Positions 1 through 8,688 of a stretch of DNA of 64,000 nucleotides are shown here, in pieces. The position numbers and the translations under genes were made by a program. The notes beneath the pieces are model-generated. The model had not been told where the DNA came from. It did not search any database and saw nothing but the letters and a program-made list of their open reading frames with translations. Location of the stretch: NCBI RefSeq assembly GCF_018457165.1, contig NZ_JAFMNX010000005.1:1-64000 (forward strand), written 5' to 3'. The number at the start of each line of letters is the position of its first letter. The first letter of the stretch is position 1. This DNA is from Tianweitania aestuarii. GTDB taxonomy: Bacteria; Pseudomonadota; Alphaproteobacteria; Rhizobiales; Rhizobiaceae.

Positions 1-473
1 ATCTGCGACTGCACCTGCGGATGCAGAAAGGCCAGCAGCACCTTGTAAGAGCCGGCACTCAGAGGCCGACGCCGGCCAATCATCGCTTGGACGCGCAGGT
101 CACGCATGGGCTCGAATTTCGCGATGCAGAGCGACTCGCCATTGTCGATGATGCGCAGCTGCGTCGTTTCGTTGGCCTTGTGGCCGACTTCTTCGAGGAT
201 CGGGTTGGCGATACGAACGAGATCGACCTGCGTTGATGCGGCAGTTCCGATGACGATTGCTGTCGTCCCGAGCCGATAGGTGCCCGTTTCGCTTCTTCTG
301 ACCAAGCCGCGATGTTCCAGTGTGCGTAACATACGCAGGATTCTTGGCTTAGTCTCGTTCAATGATGAGGCTATGTCTGTTAGCCGGCTGTCAGGAGCTT
401 GGGCTACGCTCAGAAGCACGTTAATGCCTACGTTAAGCGACTGAACAACCTCGGTTTCCGGCTTCTTATCCAT
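1..473 (-). CDS. IclR family transcriptional regulator (partial, C-terminus outside window)
   Basis: The first 157 residues of an IclR-type regulator are encoded on the minus strand; the reading frame runs off the left edge. The start ATG at 471-473 is preceded by a GAAGGA ribosome binding site. Residues 10-70 form the winged helix-turn-helix (VQSLNVGINVLLSV, then the recognition region ending LEHRGLVRRSETGTYRLG), which is followed by the start of the effector-binding domain (LVRIANPILEEV...ETTQLRIID...). The gene diverges from the peptide ABC operon beginning at 670, so it is likely that operon's regulator, but no ligand can be read from the sequence. The family call is firm; the operon link is inferred. 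Confidence 0.88.
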   Translation of the reverse strand, partial: MDKKPETEVVQSLNVGINVLLSVAQAPDSRLTDIASSLNETKPRILRMLRTLEHRGLVRRSETGTYRLGTTAIVIGTAASTQVDLVRIANPILEEVGHKANETTQLRIIDNGESLCIAKFEPMRDLRVQAMIGRRRPLSAGSYKVLLAFLHPQVQSQ

Positions 474-563
474 ATCCTTCGATCCCGCTCAGGTCCATCA
501 ACAACACGCCTGAAGATGGTCCGTCCAGCATGTTACGGCAGATGTAACTCGCGAGAAACGCGT

Positions 564-621
564 TTGACAGAGAAGTTTTCCGCCGGTTACCAATTCCCTG
601 TGAGCGGATGGGAACCCGCTC
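564..621 (+). promoter_or_regulatory. Putative promoter and operator of the peptide ABC operon
   Basis: A perfect -35 hexamer TTGACA lies at 564-569, with a weak -10 candidate (TACCAA, 588-593) 18 bases downstream. Just beyond it, GAGCGG at 602-607 and CCGCTC at 616-621 form a 6-bp inverted repeat around 8 bases, near the expected transcription start. An IclR-type repressor encoded divergently could bind there. Both the promoter and the operator are read from motif and position only. Confidence 0.35.
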
Positions 622-669
622 TGATTGATCAACTCAGGTCACCACGGCCTCAGTATCGGGATGGAACCT

Positions 670-2244
670 ATGACCGCTAAAATCCTACAGCGGGCAGCGA
701 TTGCGCTGCTCGGCACGATCGCTATTCCTGCCCTGGCAGGCGCGCAGGAAGCGCCGCTGACGATCGGCATGTCGACGACGCCGACCACCATCGACCCCCA
801 TGAAGACAGTTCTGCGCCAAACAACGCAACGTCGCGCCATATCTGGAGCAGCCTGATCAACCGCACGGGCACGTCCGGCAACGAGCCCGAGCTTGCGACC
901 GAGTGGAAGCCGGTCGATGACACCCACTGGGAATTCAAGCTGCGCGATGGCGTCAAGTTCCACGATGGCAGCGCGTTTGATGCCGAAGACGTCGTGGCAT
1001 CGCTTCTGCGCGCCCGTGACAAGCCGAGCCAGGGTTTTGCGTCCTACACCCGCAACATCTCCAATGTGGCCGCCAAGGATCCGATGACGGTTGTTGTCGA
1101 AACGTCGGTTCCCGATCCTCTGCTGCTGAACTCCGTCAGCCGCATCCGCATCATCAGCTCGGACTGCAAGGATGCGTCGGTTCAGGACTTCGACAACGGA
1201 AAATGCGCGGTCGGCACCGGGCCTTATTCCTTCGTGTCGTATCAGCCTGGCAGCGCGCTCAAGCTCAAGCGCAATGATGACTACTTCGCCGGTGCTTCTC
1301 ACTGGTCCGACGTGACGCTACGCTTCCTGCCGGACGATGGCGCCCGACTGGCTTCGCTCCTGTCGAACGAGATCGACCTTATCGAAAGCCTGCCCGCCGA
1401 CGGCATGTCGCGGGTGGAATCGAGCGACAACCTCCAGATCATCAACGGCCAGTCGTCCCGCTTGGTTTACATGGGCATGGATGTCAGCCGCGATGTCTCG
1501 CCCTTCGTAAAAGCCACGGACGGTTCGGCGCTCGAGAAGAACCCGCTCAAGGACGAGAAGGTTCGCCGTGCCCTGCTGATGTCGATCAATCGCGAGGCGA
1601 TCGTCGAGCGCGTGATGCAGAAGAACGGCACCGTTGCCGACCAGTTCGTGGCGGAAGGCTATGCCGGTCATTCGGATGCGGTTGAGAAGGTGCCTTACGA
1701 TCCGGAACAGGCCAAGGCGCTTCTCGCCGAAGCCGGTTATCCCGACGGGTTCAGCGTCACCTTGCACGGCCCATCCGGCCGCTACGTCAAGGATGCGGAA
1801 GTGTTGCAGGCGGTTGGACAGATGTTCACGCGCATCGGCATCCGTTCGCAGGTCGAAGTGTTGCCGTGGTCGATGTATTCCGAAAAATACTCGGATGGCG
1901 CCTACAGCATCTTCCTGGGATCTTGGGGCGTGAATACCGGCGAAACCACGAATCCCGCAGTCGCTCTCGTTGCTACCCGCAACGAGGAAAAGGGGACCGG
2001 CCGTTATAATGGCGGCGGCGTTTCGGACCCGAAGATCGACGAAACGCTCGCCAAGGCGAGCTCCACGCTCGATGAAGCCGCACGCACTCCGCTGCTTGAA
2101 GATCTGTCGACCGAGACCTTCAACAATCTCTGGCTGCTTCCCATGCATTACGAGAACGTCGTGCTCGGTGCCAAGAAGAGCGTGACCTACACGCCGCGCG
2201 GCGACAAATACACGCTCGCCTATGAAGTGAAGCCCGCGCAGTAA
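670..2244 (+). CDS. Peptide ABC transporter substrate-binding protein (SBP family 5)
   Basis: This periplasmic binding protein of the DppA/OppA family (SBP_bac_5) has about 524 residues. With the start at 670 it opens with a signal peptide (MTAKILQRAAIALLGTIAIP then ALAGA-Q), and the in-frame ATG at 661 would only add MEP. Family hallmarks are the early TIGMSTTPTTIDPH strand, the segment W.FKLRDGVKFHDGSAFDAEDV, and the C-terminal peptide-binding lobe. It is the first gene of an operon with two permeases, two ATPases, a hydrolase and a gamma-glutamyltransferase homologue, so the ligand is probably a peptide or gamma-glutamyl compound. The specificity is inferred from context only. Confidence 0.9.
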   Translation: MTAKILQRAAIALLGTIAIPALAGAQEAPLTIGMSTTPTTIDPHEDSSAPNNATSRHIWSSLINRTGTSGNEPELATEWKPVDDTHWEFKLRDGVKFHDGSAFDAEDVVASLLRARDKPSQGFASYTRNISNVAAKDPMTVVVETSVPDPLLLNSVSRIRIISSDCKDASVQDFDNGKCAVGTGPYSFVSYQPGSALKLKRNDDYFAGASHWSDVTLRFLPDDGARLASLLSNEIDLIESLPADGMSRVESSDNLQIINGQSSRLVYMGMDVSRDVSPFVKATDGSALEKNPLKDEKVRRALLMSINREAIVERVMQKNGTVADQFVAEGYAGHSDAVEKVPYDPEQAKALLAEAGYPDGFSVTLHGPSGRYVKDAEVLQAVGQMFTRIGIRSQVEVLPWSMYSEKYSDGAYSIFLGSWGVNTGETTNPAVALVATRNEEKGTGRYNGGGVSDPKIDETLAKASSTLDEAARTPLLEDLSTETFNNLWLLPMHYENVVLGAKKSVTYTPRGDKYTLAYEVKPAQ

Positions 2245-2267
2245 CCATCGATCGATTGATCGACAAC

Positions 2268-2290
2268 GGGGCTGCGATTATCGCGGCCCC
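2268..2290 (+). terminator. Intercistronic stem-loop after the binding-protein gene
   Basis: GGGGCTGCG (2268-2276) pairs with CGCGGCCCC (2282-2290) around a 5-base loop, with one G-T wobble. No T-run follows and the next gene has its own strong AGGAGA ribosome binding site at about 2298-2304. It is more likely a partial attenuator or an mRNA 3'-end stabiliser than a full stop. Such hairpins are common after the binding-protein gene of ABC operons, where the binding protein is needed in excess. Confidence 0.5.
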
Positions 2291-2310
2291 TCATCTCCCA
2301 GGAGACTTCC

Positions 2311-3165
2311 ATGCAGGAACTTGGAACGGGCGAAGCCATCGCTCGGGCGAAGGCTGTTTATGATTTCGGCCAGACCGCGATCTTCGCTTCGAAAGCCGAT
2401 CCACGGCTTCAGATGGTTCTTTATGTTCCGCCGACCGCTGCCGATGGTCGTAAACTCGACCTTCTGGTTGCGGTGCATGGAACGGGCCGCACCTCGGCCA
2501 TCGATTTCCGCGACGGGTTCGCCGAGTTCGCGCTTTACAATGACTGCGCCGTTCTTTGCCCGATCTTCCCCGTCGGGATCTTCGGAGACGGCGCGCGCTC
2601 CGGCTACAAGTTCCTCGAAGAAGGCGACATCCGCTATGATCTGGCGGTGATCGCCATGGTGGAGGAGATGGCCGCCAAGTACGATCAGGATTGGTCGACT
2701 TTCGCCATGTTCGGCTTCTCGGGCGGAGGGCATTTCACCCACCGTTTCGCGATCCTGCATCCCGAAAAGCTTTGGGCCGCCTCGATCGGCGCGCCCGGTT
2801 CGGTGACACTGCTCGATCCGACACGGGACTGGTGGGTTGGCGTCCGCAATCTGGAAGCGCGTTTCGGCAAGCCGTTCAAGCCGGAGGAACTGGCCAAGGT
2901 GCCGGTTCAGATGGTGGTGGGCGACGCCGATCTCGAGACTTGGGAAATTACCCATAAGCCTGGTGGCCGCTATTACATGGAAGGCGCCAACGATGCCGGG
3001 CAGACCCGGCCCGAACGCCTTGCTTCGCTTGCCCGCTCATTCTCCGACGCGGGCGTTCAGGTCACCTTCGATACGGTGAAGGGTGTGTCCCACGACCGGA
3101 TCAAGGTGCTTGATCATGTGAAATCCTTTCTCACGACCATCCTCAAAAACCGGCGCGCCCAATGA
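2311..3165 (+). CDS. Alpha/beta hydrolase
   Basis: The 284-residue protein has an alpha/beta hydrolase fold and no signal peptide. A likely oxyanion-hole HGTG lies at residues 56-59, the nucleophile elbow G-F-S-G-G is at 135-139 (Ser137), an acidic candidate is in VVGDAD (203-207), and the catalytic histidine candidate is His261. The layout resembles the poly(3-hydroxybutyrate) depolymerase/feruloyl-esterase-like branch, but the substrate is unknown. It follows the binding protein, and its stop overlaps the start of the gamma-glutamyltransferase gene (ATGA at 3162-3165), so the two are translationally coupled. That suggests the hydrolase acts on the same imported compound or its product. Confidence 0.75.
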   Translation: MQELGTGEAIARAKAVYDFGQTAIFASKADPRLQMVLYVPPTAADGRKLDLLVAVHGTGRTSAIDFRDGFAEFALYNDCAVLCPIFPVGIFGDGARSGYKFLEEGDIRYDLAVIAMVEEMAAKYDQDWSTFAMFGFSGGGHFTHRFAILHPEKLWAASIGAPGSVTLLDPTRDWWVGVRNLEARFGKPFKPEELAKVPVQMVVGDADLETWEITHKPGGRYYMEGANDAGQTRPERLASLARSFSDAGVQVTFDTVKGVSHDRIKVLDHVKSFLTTILKNRRAQ

Positions 3166-4772
3166 AGAATGCAACGATCGTCGCTCCGCAGCCGGAAGCC
3201 GTTGAGGCTGGCGCGGAGGTTCTCGAGCGCGGCGGCAACGCCGTCGATGCAGCGCTTGCCTGCGCCTTTGTTCAGGGCGTCGTCGATCCGCAGATGGCGG
3301 GTATCGGCGGCTTCGGCTCCATGCATGTCTATATGCCCAAGAAGGGCGTGCACGAGATCCTGGAATTCTACGCCCGCGCGCCCTTGAAGGCGACGCCCGA
3401 CATGTGGCTGGACAAGATCAAGCATGAAAGCCGCGACGGCTTCGGCTATGTTCTCGACGGCAACATTTCCGATATCGGTTATCTCGCTGTCTGCACGCCT
3501 GGCTCGCTCAAGGGCTATGAAACCGCGCTGAAAGACTACGGAACGTTCGATTGGGCCGATCTGATCAAGCCGGCCATCCGATTGGCGCGCGATGGCTTCA
3601 TGATCCGCGAGCATATGCACTGGTATTGGTCGAAGGATCAGTCGAGCGATGGCTTCGCCAACACGCTGGACAAGCTGCGGTTCTCGGAAACGGGCCGGAA
3701 GGTTTACTTCCACGAAGACGGCTCACTGCGGAATGTGGGCGACCTGCTCGTCAACAAGGACATGGCGGATACGCTGGAGCGCGTTGCGCGCAGCGGCGGT
3801 TCCGACATCTTTTATCATGGCGAGCTGGGCGAACAGATCGCCGCCGATTTCGCGGCCAATGGCGGTTTGATCGGATCCGAGGATCTGGCGAAATACGAGC
3901 TGTCGCGCGTTGCCCCGATCTGGGGTGCTTATCGCGGCAACCGGATCGCGACCTCGCCACCGCCCGGTTCAGGCTTCCCCATGCTGGAGATCCTGCACAT
4001 CCTGTCGGAATTCGACGTGGGCTCGATGCAGCATGGCAGCGCCGAGCATGTGCGCATCCTGTTTGAAGCCATGAAGCGCATGACGATCGACAAGGACGCG
4101 CATATGGGCGATCCCGCTTATGTCGACGTTCCCTTCGAAAGGCTGTTGTCGCAGGAGCATGCGCGGGCGCATGCCGACGCCATCAAGGCCGGCAGCATCG
4201 CCAATGTCGATCGTCTCGATCGTTCGCAGCGCGACACCACCCATATTTCGGTGATCGACAAGGACGGCAATGCGGTTGCGATGACCCATACGCTCGGCAG
4301 CCCGTCCGGCGCCATCACCAACGGTCTGGGCTTCATGTATAACGGCACGATGAGCCGCTTTAACCCGGTTCCGGGCAAGCCTGGCTCGATCGCACCGGGC
4401 AAGCGACGCCCAAGCTCGGCTGCGCCGACCATCGTGTTCAAGGACGACCAGCCGACGATCGTGATCGGTGCGCCCGGCGGCAGCTATATCGCGCCTGCGG
4501 TCGCGCAGTGCCTCATGAACATGATCGATTTCGACATGTCGGTTCTGGAAGCCGTGGCGGCACCCCGCATCGTCGGCGTTTCGAACACGATCGACATCTG
4601 CAATCGCATTCGCCATTCCGTCGAGGCCGAACTGGTCGGGCAGGGCTACAAGGTGGCCCGTTCTGCGCAAACCTATGCCTTTGCGGCGGTGCATGCGATC
4701 AAGATCGAGAACGGCGTGTCCAAGGGCGCGGCCGATCCCCAACGCGACGGAATGGCGATCTCCGTCGCTTAA
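3162..4772 (+). CDS. Gamma-glutamyltransferase family protein, apparently cytoplasmic
   Basis: This 536-residue N-terminal nucleophile hydrolase is of the gamma-glutamyltransferase family, which cleaves gamma-glutamyl amide bonds of glutathione-like compounds. Family signs are the N-terminal ERGGNAVDAALA, the self-processing site with catalytic Thr359 in DTTHISVIDKDGNAVAMTHT, and a C-terminal GAPGGSYI-like oxyanion region (IGAPGGSYIAPAV). Unlike the classical periplasmic enzyme it starts directly at the domain and has no signal peptide, so it should act after import through the neighbouring ABC transporter. It overlaps the hydrolase by 4 nt. The true substrate may be another gamma-glutamyl or acyl-amide compound. 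Confidence 0.85.
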   Translation: MKNATIVAPQPEAVEAGAEVLERGGNAVDAALACAFVQGVVDPQMAGIGGFGSMHVYMPKKGVHEILEFYARAPLKATPDMWLDKIKHESRDGFGYVLDGNISDIGYLAVCTPGSLKGYETALKDYGTFDWADLIKPAIRLARDGFMIREHMHWYWSKDQSSDGFANTLDKLRFSETGRKVYFHEDGSLRNVGDLLVNKDMADTLERVARSGGSDIFYHGELGEQIAADFAANGGLIGSEDLAKYELSRVAPIWGAYRGNRIATSPPPGSGFPMLEILHILSEFDVGSMQHGSAEHVRILFEAMKRMTIDKDAHMGDPAYVDVPFERLLSQEHARAHADAIKAGSIANVDRLDRSQRDTTHISVIDKDGNAVAMTHTLGSPSGAITNGLGFMYNGTMSRFNPVPGKPGSIAPGKRRPSSAAPTIVFKDDQPTIVIGAPGGSYIAPAVAQCLMNMIDFDMSVLEAVAAPRIVGVSNTIDICNRIRHSVEAELVGQGYKVARSAQTYAFAAVHAIKIENGVSKGAADPQRDGMAISVA

Positions 4773-4783
4773 GGAGAGGTTCA

Positions 4784-5758
4784 ATGGTCACATCCATCAT
4801 CAGGCGGTTGTTTCAGGCAATCTTCGTCATCGTGGCGATGACGATCATCGTCTTTATCGGCGTCAACGTGATCGGCAATCCGGTCGACATCCTCATCAAC
4901 CCGGATGCCAACCAGGCGGAGCGGGCGCGGGTGATTGCCCATTACGGGCTCGACCAGCCGATCTGGAAACAATACCTGATGTTCCTGCAAGGCTTGTTGC
5001 ACGGCGATTTCGGCGACAGCTTCGTTTATGGACGACCAGCACTCGGCCTCATCCTGGAACGCCTTCCCGCGACACTGGAGCTGGCCATAACCGCGCTTGG
5101 CATAGCGCTGGTGGTCGGCCTGCCGCTTGGCCTCTACGCCGGCCTTTATCCCAAGCGCCTGTCTTCCAAGCTGATCATGTCGGGCTCGATCCTCGGCTTC
5201 TCGCTTCCCACCTTCTGGGTGGGCCTGATGCTGATCATGGTGTTTTCCGTTGAACTCGGTTGGCTGCCGACCAACGGCCGTGGCCCGACGATGGAGTTTC
5301 TGGGCGTTCAGTGGTCGTTTCTCACGGGCGAGGGCCTGCGGCATCTCCTGCTGCCCGCCTTCAACCTCGCTTTGTTCAAGACATCGCTCATCTTGCGTCT
5401 GACGCGCGCCGGCGTGCAGGAAGTCCTGCCGCAGGATTACATCAAGTTCGCACGCGCCAAAGGCGTGCGTGAAAGCCGGATCATCGGCGTTCACGTCTTC
5501 AAGAACCTGATGATCCCGGTTGTCACCATCATCGGTCTGGAATTCGGCTCGTTGATCGCCTTTTCGGTTGTGACGGAAAGCATCTTTGCCTGGCCGGGCA
5601 TGGGCAAGCTGATCATCGATTCCATCAACCTGCTCGATCGCCCGGTGATCGTCGCCTACCTCATGATGATGGTGATGCTGTTCGTTGCGCTGAACTTCAT
5701 CATCGACATCTGCTACACAATCCTGGATCCGCGGGTCCGGCTCGATGCGAAGGCTTGA
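4784..5758 (+). CDS. Peptide ABC transporter permease, DppB/OppB type
   Basis: This 324-residue inner-membrane permease has an N-terminal helix (IIRRLFQAIFVIVAMTIIVFI) followed by the BPD_transp_1 domain. The ATPase-contact (EAA) loop is visible as QDYIKFARAKGVRESRIIGVHVFK. The start at 4784 is set by a strong AAGGAGAGG at 4771-4779; the open frame extends further upstream, but only inside the preceding gene. It pairs with the DppC-type permease that follows to form the membrane channel. Confidence 0.93.
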   Translation: MVTSIIRRLFQAIFVIVAMTIIVFIGVNVIGNPVDILINPDANQAERARVIAHYGLDQPIWKQYLMFLQGLLHGDFGDSFVYGRPALGLILERLPATLELAITALGIALVVGLPLGLYAGLYPKRLSSKLIMSGSILGFSLPTFWVGLMLIMVFSVELGWLPTNGRGPTMEFLGVQWSFLTGEGLRHLLLPAFNLALFKTSLILRLTRAGVQEVLPQDYIKFARAKGVRESRIIGVHVFKNLMIPVVTIIGLEFGSLIAFSVVTESIFAWPGMGKLIIDSINLLDRPVIVAYLMMMVMLFVALNFIIDICYTILDPRVRLDAKA

Positions 5759-5762
5759 CCCC

Positions 5763-6692
5763 ATGTCTGAAGCAAACGTGCAGGATCAAAGCGTTCAACC
5801 GGCATCCGTGGAGCCGCCGGAGCCCAGCCGTTTGTCGCAGGGCATCGCCGAATTCTTCAAGTCACCGGCGGCCGCCATCGGCTTCATCATGCTGGTGGTA
5901 ATCTGCTGTCTGGCCCTTTTCGCGCCGTGGATCGCGCCGCAGAACCCCTATGACCTGATGCAGTTGGACATCATGGACGGACGCCTGGCTCCGGGCTCGG
6001 AATCGATGACCGGGATGGTTTATTATCTCGGCACCGACAGCCAAGGCCGCGACATTCTTTCGGGCATGCTTTACGGCCTGCGCACCTCGCTGATGGTTGG
6101 CGTGCTGTCGGCCTTTGCGGCTGCCATCATCGGCACCACGGCCGGCTTGTTCGCGGCTTACATGGGGCGCCGGACCGAAACCGTGATCATGCGGCTGGTC
6201 GACCTGCAGCTTTCCTTTCCCACCATCCTGATGGCGCTGATGATGCTGGCCATTCTGGGCAAGGGCGTCATCAATGTCGTGATCGCCCTGATCATCGCGG
6301 AATGGGCCACCTATGCCCGGACCGTTCGAAGCACGGCGCTCGTTGAACGCGAGAAGGAATATGTGGAAGCGGCGCGCATGCTTCGCCTTCCCGGATGGCG
6401 CATTCTGTTCAAGCATCTTCTGCCGAACTGTCTTGCGCCAGTGATCGTGATCGCCACCATGCAGGTGGCGCGCGCGATCGGACTGGAAGCCACGCTGTCC
6501 TTTCTCGGTCTCGGCGCATCGGTGACGGAGCCTTCGCTCGGCATGCTGATTTCCACCGGCTACCAGTATCTCCTCACCGGGCTTTACTGGATCAGCTTCT
6601 TTCCGGGCATCGCGCTTCTTGTGACGATCGTGTCGATCAACCTCGTCGGTGACCGCCTCCGCGATGTTCTGAACCCACGGAATGCGTCATGA
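5763..6692 (+). CDS. Peptide ABC transporter permease, DppC/OppC type
   Basis: This is the second permease, about 309 residues. It has a hydrophilic N-terminus, an OppC-like first helix (AAIGFIMLVVICCLALFAPWIAP), the GTDSQGRDILSGMLYGLRTSL segment typical of DppC proteins, and an EAA loop EYVEAARMLRLPGWRILFKHLLPN. The start at 5763 lies 4 bases after the DppB stop. Its own stop overlaps the next gene's start (ATGA at 6689-6692), a sign of coupled translation with the ATPase. Confidence 0.93.
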   Translation: MSEANVQDQSVQPASVEPPEPSRLSQGIAEFFKSPAAAIGFIMLVVICCLALFAPWIAPQNPYDLMQLDIMDGRLAPGSESMTGMVYYLGTDSQGRDILSGMLYGLRTSLMVGVLSAFAAAIIGTTAGLFAAYMGRRTETVIMRLVDLQLSFPTILMALMMLAILGKGVINVVIALIIAEWATYARTVRSTALVEREKEYVEAARMLRLPGWRILFKHLLPNCLAPVIVIATMQVARAIGLEATLSFLGLGASVTEPSLGMLISTGYQYLLTGLYWISFFPGIALLVTIVSINLVGDRLRDVLNPRNAS

Positions 6693-7666
6693 GTGCCTTG
6701 TTGCAAGTCAGCAATCTCGTCACCGAGTTCGGCGGCGGGCGTGGTCGATCGGGCCTGAAGGCTGTCAACGATGTGTCCTTCAGCGTGGATCGCGGCAAGG
6801 TTCTCGGCCTTGTGGGGGAATCGGGATCCGGCAAGACCGTGACGGGGTTCTCCATTCTGCGGCTGCTCGAGCGGCCCGGCCGGATCACGGGTGGACGCAT
6901 CCTGTTCGACGGCACGGACATCGCAAACTGTTCCGAAGAAGAGATGCGTAATCTGCGCGGCAAGCGCATCGCCATGGTCTTTCAGGACCCGATGATGACG
7001 CTCAATCCGGTTCTCACCATCGGAACCCAGATGGTGGAAGCCGTTCAGGCGCATGACAAGGTTTCGAAGGATGTTGCGCGCCAGCGCTCCCGCGATGCGC
7101 TTGGCCTCGTCGGCATTCCCAGCCCGGAAGAGCGGCTTGCCGCTTATCCGCACCAGTTCTCCGGCGGCATGCGGCAGCGTGTGGCGATTGCGATCGCGCT
7201 TCTGCATCAGCCGGATCTGATTATCGCCGACGAGCCGACCACGGCGCTCGATGTGACGATCCAGAGCCAGATCATCTACGAATTCCAGAGGCTGGCGGAA
7301 GAATCCAACACCGCCGTGATCTGGATCACGCATGACCTGGCAATCGTTTCGCGCCTCGCCGACGACATCGCCGTCATGTATGCCGGCCGCCTCGTTGAAA
7401 CGGGACCGGTCGGTGAGGTCCTGACCGATCCTCGCCATCCCTATACGGCCGGGCTGATCGCCTCCGTTCCGTCGCAGAACCGGCGTGGCGAACCCCTGCA
7501 CCAGATCAGGGGCATGACGCCTGCCATCAATCGCCTGCCTCAGGGCTGCAGCTTCCGGACCCGCTGCGACAGGGCGACGGAAGGTTGCCTGATCATGCCG
7601 GACCTTATCCCAGAAGAGGATCGTGCGTTCCGCTGCATCCATCCCGTCATGAAAGAGGTCGCATGA
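6689..7666 (+). CDS. Peptide ABC transporter ATP-binding protein, DppD type
   Basis: This 325-residue ATPase carries Walker A GESGSGKT (43-50), the signature FSGGMRQR, Walker B LIIADEPT and the H-loop WITHDL. The C-terminal oligopeptide/dipeptide-transporter extension contains the spaced cysteines (GCSFRTRCDRATEGC) seen in DppD/OppD proteins. It starts by a 4-nt overlap with the DppC-type gene and ends overlapping the DppF-type gene, in line with the usual B-C-D-F order. Confidence 0.94.
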   Translation: MSALLQVSNLVTEFGGGRGRSGLKAVNDVSFSVDRGKVLGLVGESGSGKTVTGFSILRLLERPGRITGGRILFDGTDIANCSEEEMRNLRGKRIAMVFQDPMMTLNPVLTIGTQMVEAVQAHDKVSKDVARQRSRDALGLVGIPSPEERLAAYPHQFSGGMRQRVAIAIALLHQPDLIIADEPTTALDVTIQSQIIYEFQRLAEESNTAVIWITHDLAIVSRLADDIAVMYAGRLVETGPVGEVLTDPRHPYTAGLIASVPSQNRRGEPLHQIRGMTPAINRLPQGCSFRTRCDRATEGCLIMPDLIPEEDRAFRCIHPVMKEVA

Positions 7667-8670
7667 TGTACGCGACACAAGAGCCGCTGATCGAGGCCAG
7701 AGATGTTTCGCAGCGTTTCGGTCCGACCCCCGATCTCGCCGCCAAGATCGCGCTCAAGCTGAAGCTTGCCAAGCCGGCGCCGGTTGTTCAGGCGCTGGAT
7801 CACGTCAACTTGAGCATCCGCAGCGGTGAGGTCGTCGGCCTTGTCGGCGAAAGCGGGTGCGGAAAGTCGACTTTGGGCCGCATCATCGCCGGCATCACGT
7901 CGCCGACCGAAGGCGAAGTGTTGTGGAAGGGCGTCGAACGCGGCGCCATGTCGGCAGACCAGCGCCGCGATTTCGGTCTCGCCACCCAGATGATCTTTCA
8001 AAATCCGATGGCTGCGCTCAACCCGCGCATGACGGTCGAGGAGCTGATCTGGGAAGCACCGAAAACGCATGGGCTTGCCCGCTCGAACGAGCGAAACAGC
8101 TATGTCGATCGCTATCTGACGCTGGCCGGCTTCAACCCTGAAACGAAGAAGCGCTATCCGCATCAGTTCTCGGGCGGCCAAAGGCAGCGCGTGAACATCG
8201 CACGCGCTTTGGCCGTGCAGCCGAAGTTCCTTGTTTGCGACGAAAGCGTCGCGGCATTGGACGTGTCGATCCAGGCGCAGGTCATCAACCTGTTCATGGA
8301 ACTGCGCGACAGGCTCGATCTCACCTATCTCTTCGTCAGCCACGATCTCGGCGTCGTGGAGCATATCTCCGACCGGGTCGCGATCATGTATCTTGGCCGC
8401 ATCGTGGAAGAAGCGCCGGTGGAAGACATCTTCCAGCGTGCAAATCACCCCTATACCCAGGCGCTTCTGGCCGAAATTCCGCGTATCGAACCGGGAAAGC
8501 ATCGGTTCAAGCCGGTGAAGGGCGAGCTTCCGAGCCCGATCAATCCGCCGAGCGGCTGTCATTTCCACCCGCGTTGTCCGTTTGCAATGGAGCGCTGCCG
8601 CGTGGAAGTACCGGCCCAGAAGGAAGTCGCGCCGGGCCATCGGTCGGCGTGCCACCTCAACGACGCATGA
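7663..8670 (+). CDS. Peptide ABC transporter ATP-binding protein, DppF type
   Basis: This second ATPase has Walker A GESGCGKS, the signature FSGGQRQR and a C-terminal HFHPRCPFAMERC cysteine motif. Walker B reads FLVCDES, with Ser where Pro is usual, as is common in DppF subunits. Two adjacent ATGs (7663 and 7666) are possible starts. The first overlaps the previous stop, while the second is better spaced from the AGAGG at 7654-7658. It is the last gene of the operon and converges on a LysR gene 18 bases away. Confidence 0.93.
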   Translation: MMYATQEPLIEARDVSQRFGPTPDLAAKIALKLKLAKPAPVVQALDHVNLSIRSGEVVGLVGESGCGKSTLGRIIAGITSPTEGEVLWKGVERGAMSADQRRDFGLATQMIFQNPMAALNPRMTVEELIWEAPKTHGLARSNERNSYVDRYLTLAGFNPETKKRYPHQFSGGQRQRVNIARALAVQPKFLVCDESVAALDVSIQAQVINLFMELRDRLDLTYLFVSHDLGVVEHISDRVAIMYLGRIVEEAPVEDIFQRANHPYTQALLAEIPRIEPGKHRFKPVKGELPSPINPPSGCHFHPRCPFAMERCRVEVPAQKEVAPGHRSACHLNDA

Positions 8671-8688
8671 GGCAGCCTGCGCCTTCGT

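Noticed and set aside
4781-5764. Minus-strand open frame opposite the DppB-type permease
   Set aside because: Its translation is rich in His, Asp, Gln and Arg in a pattern expected from reversed hydrophobic codons. The sense strand encodes a complete permease.
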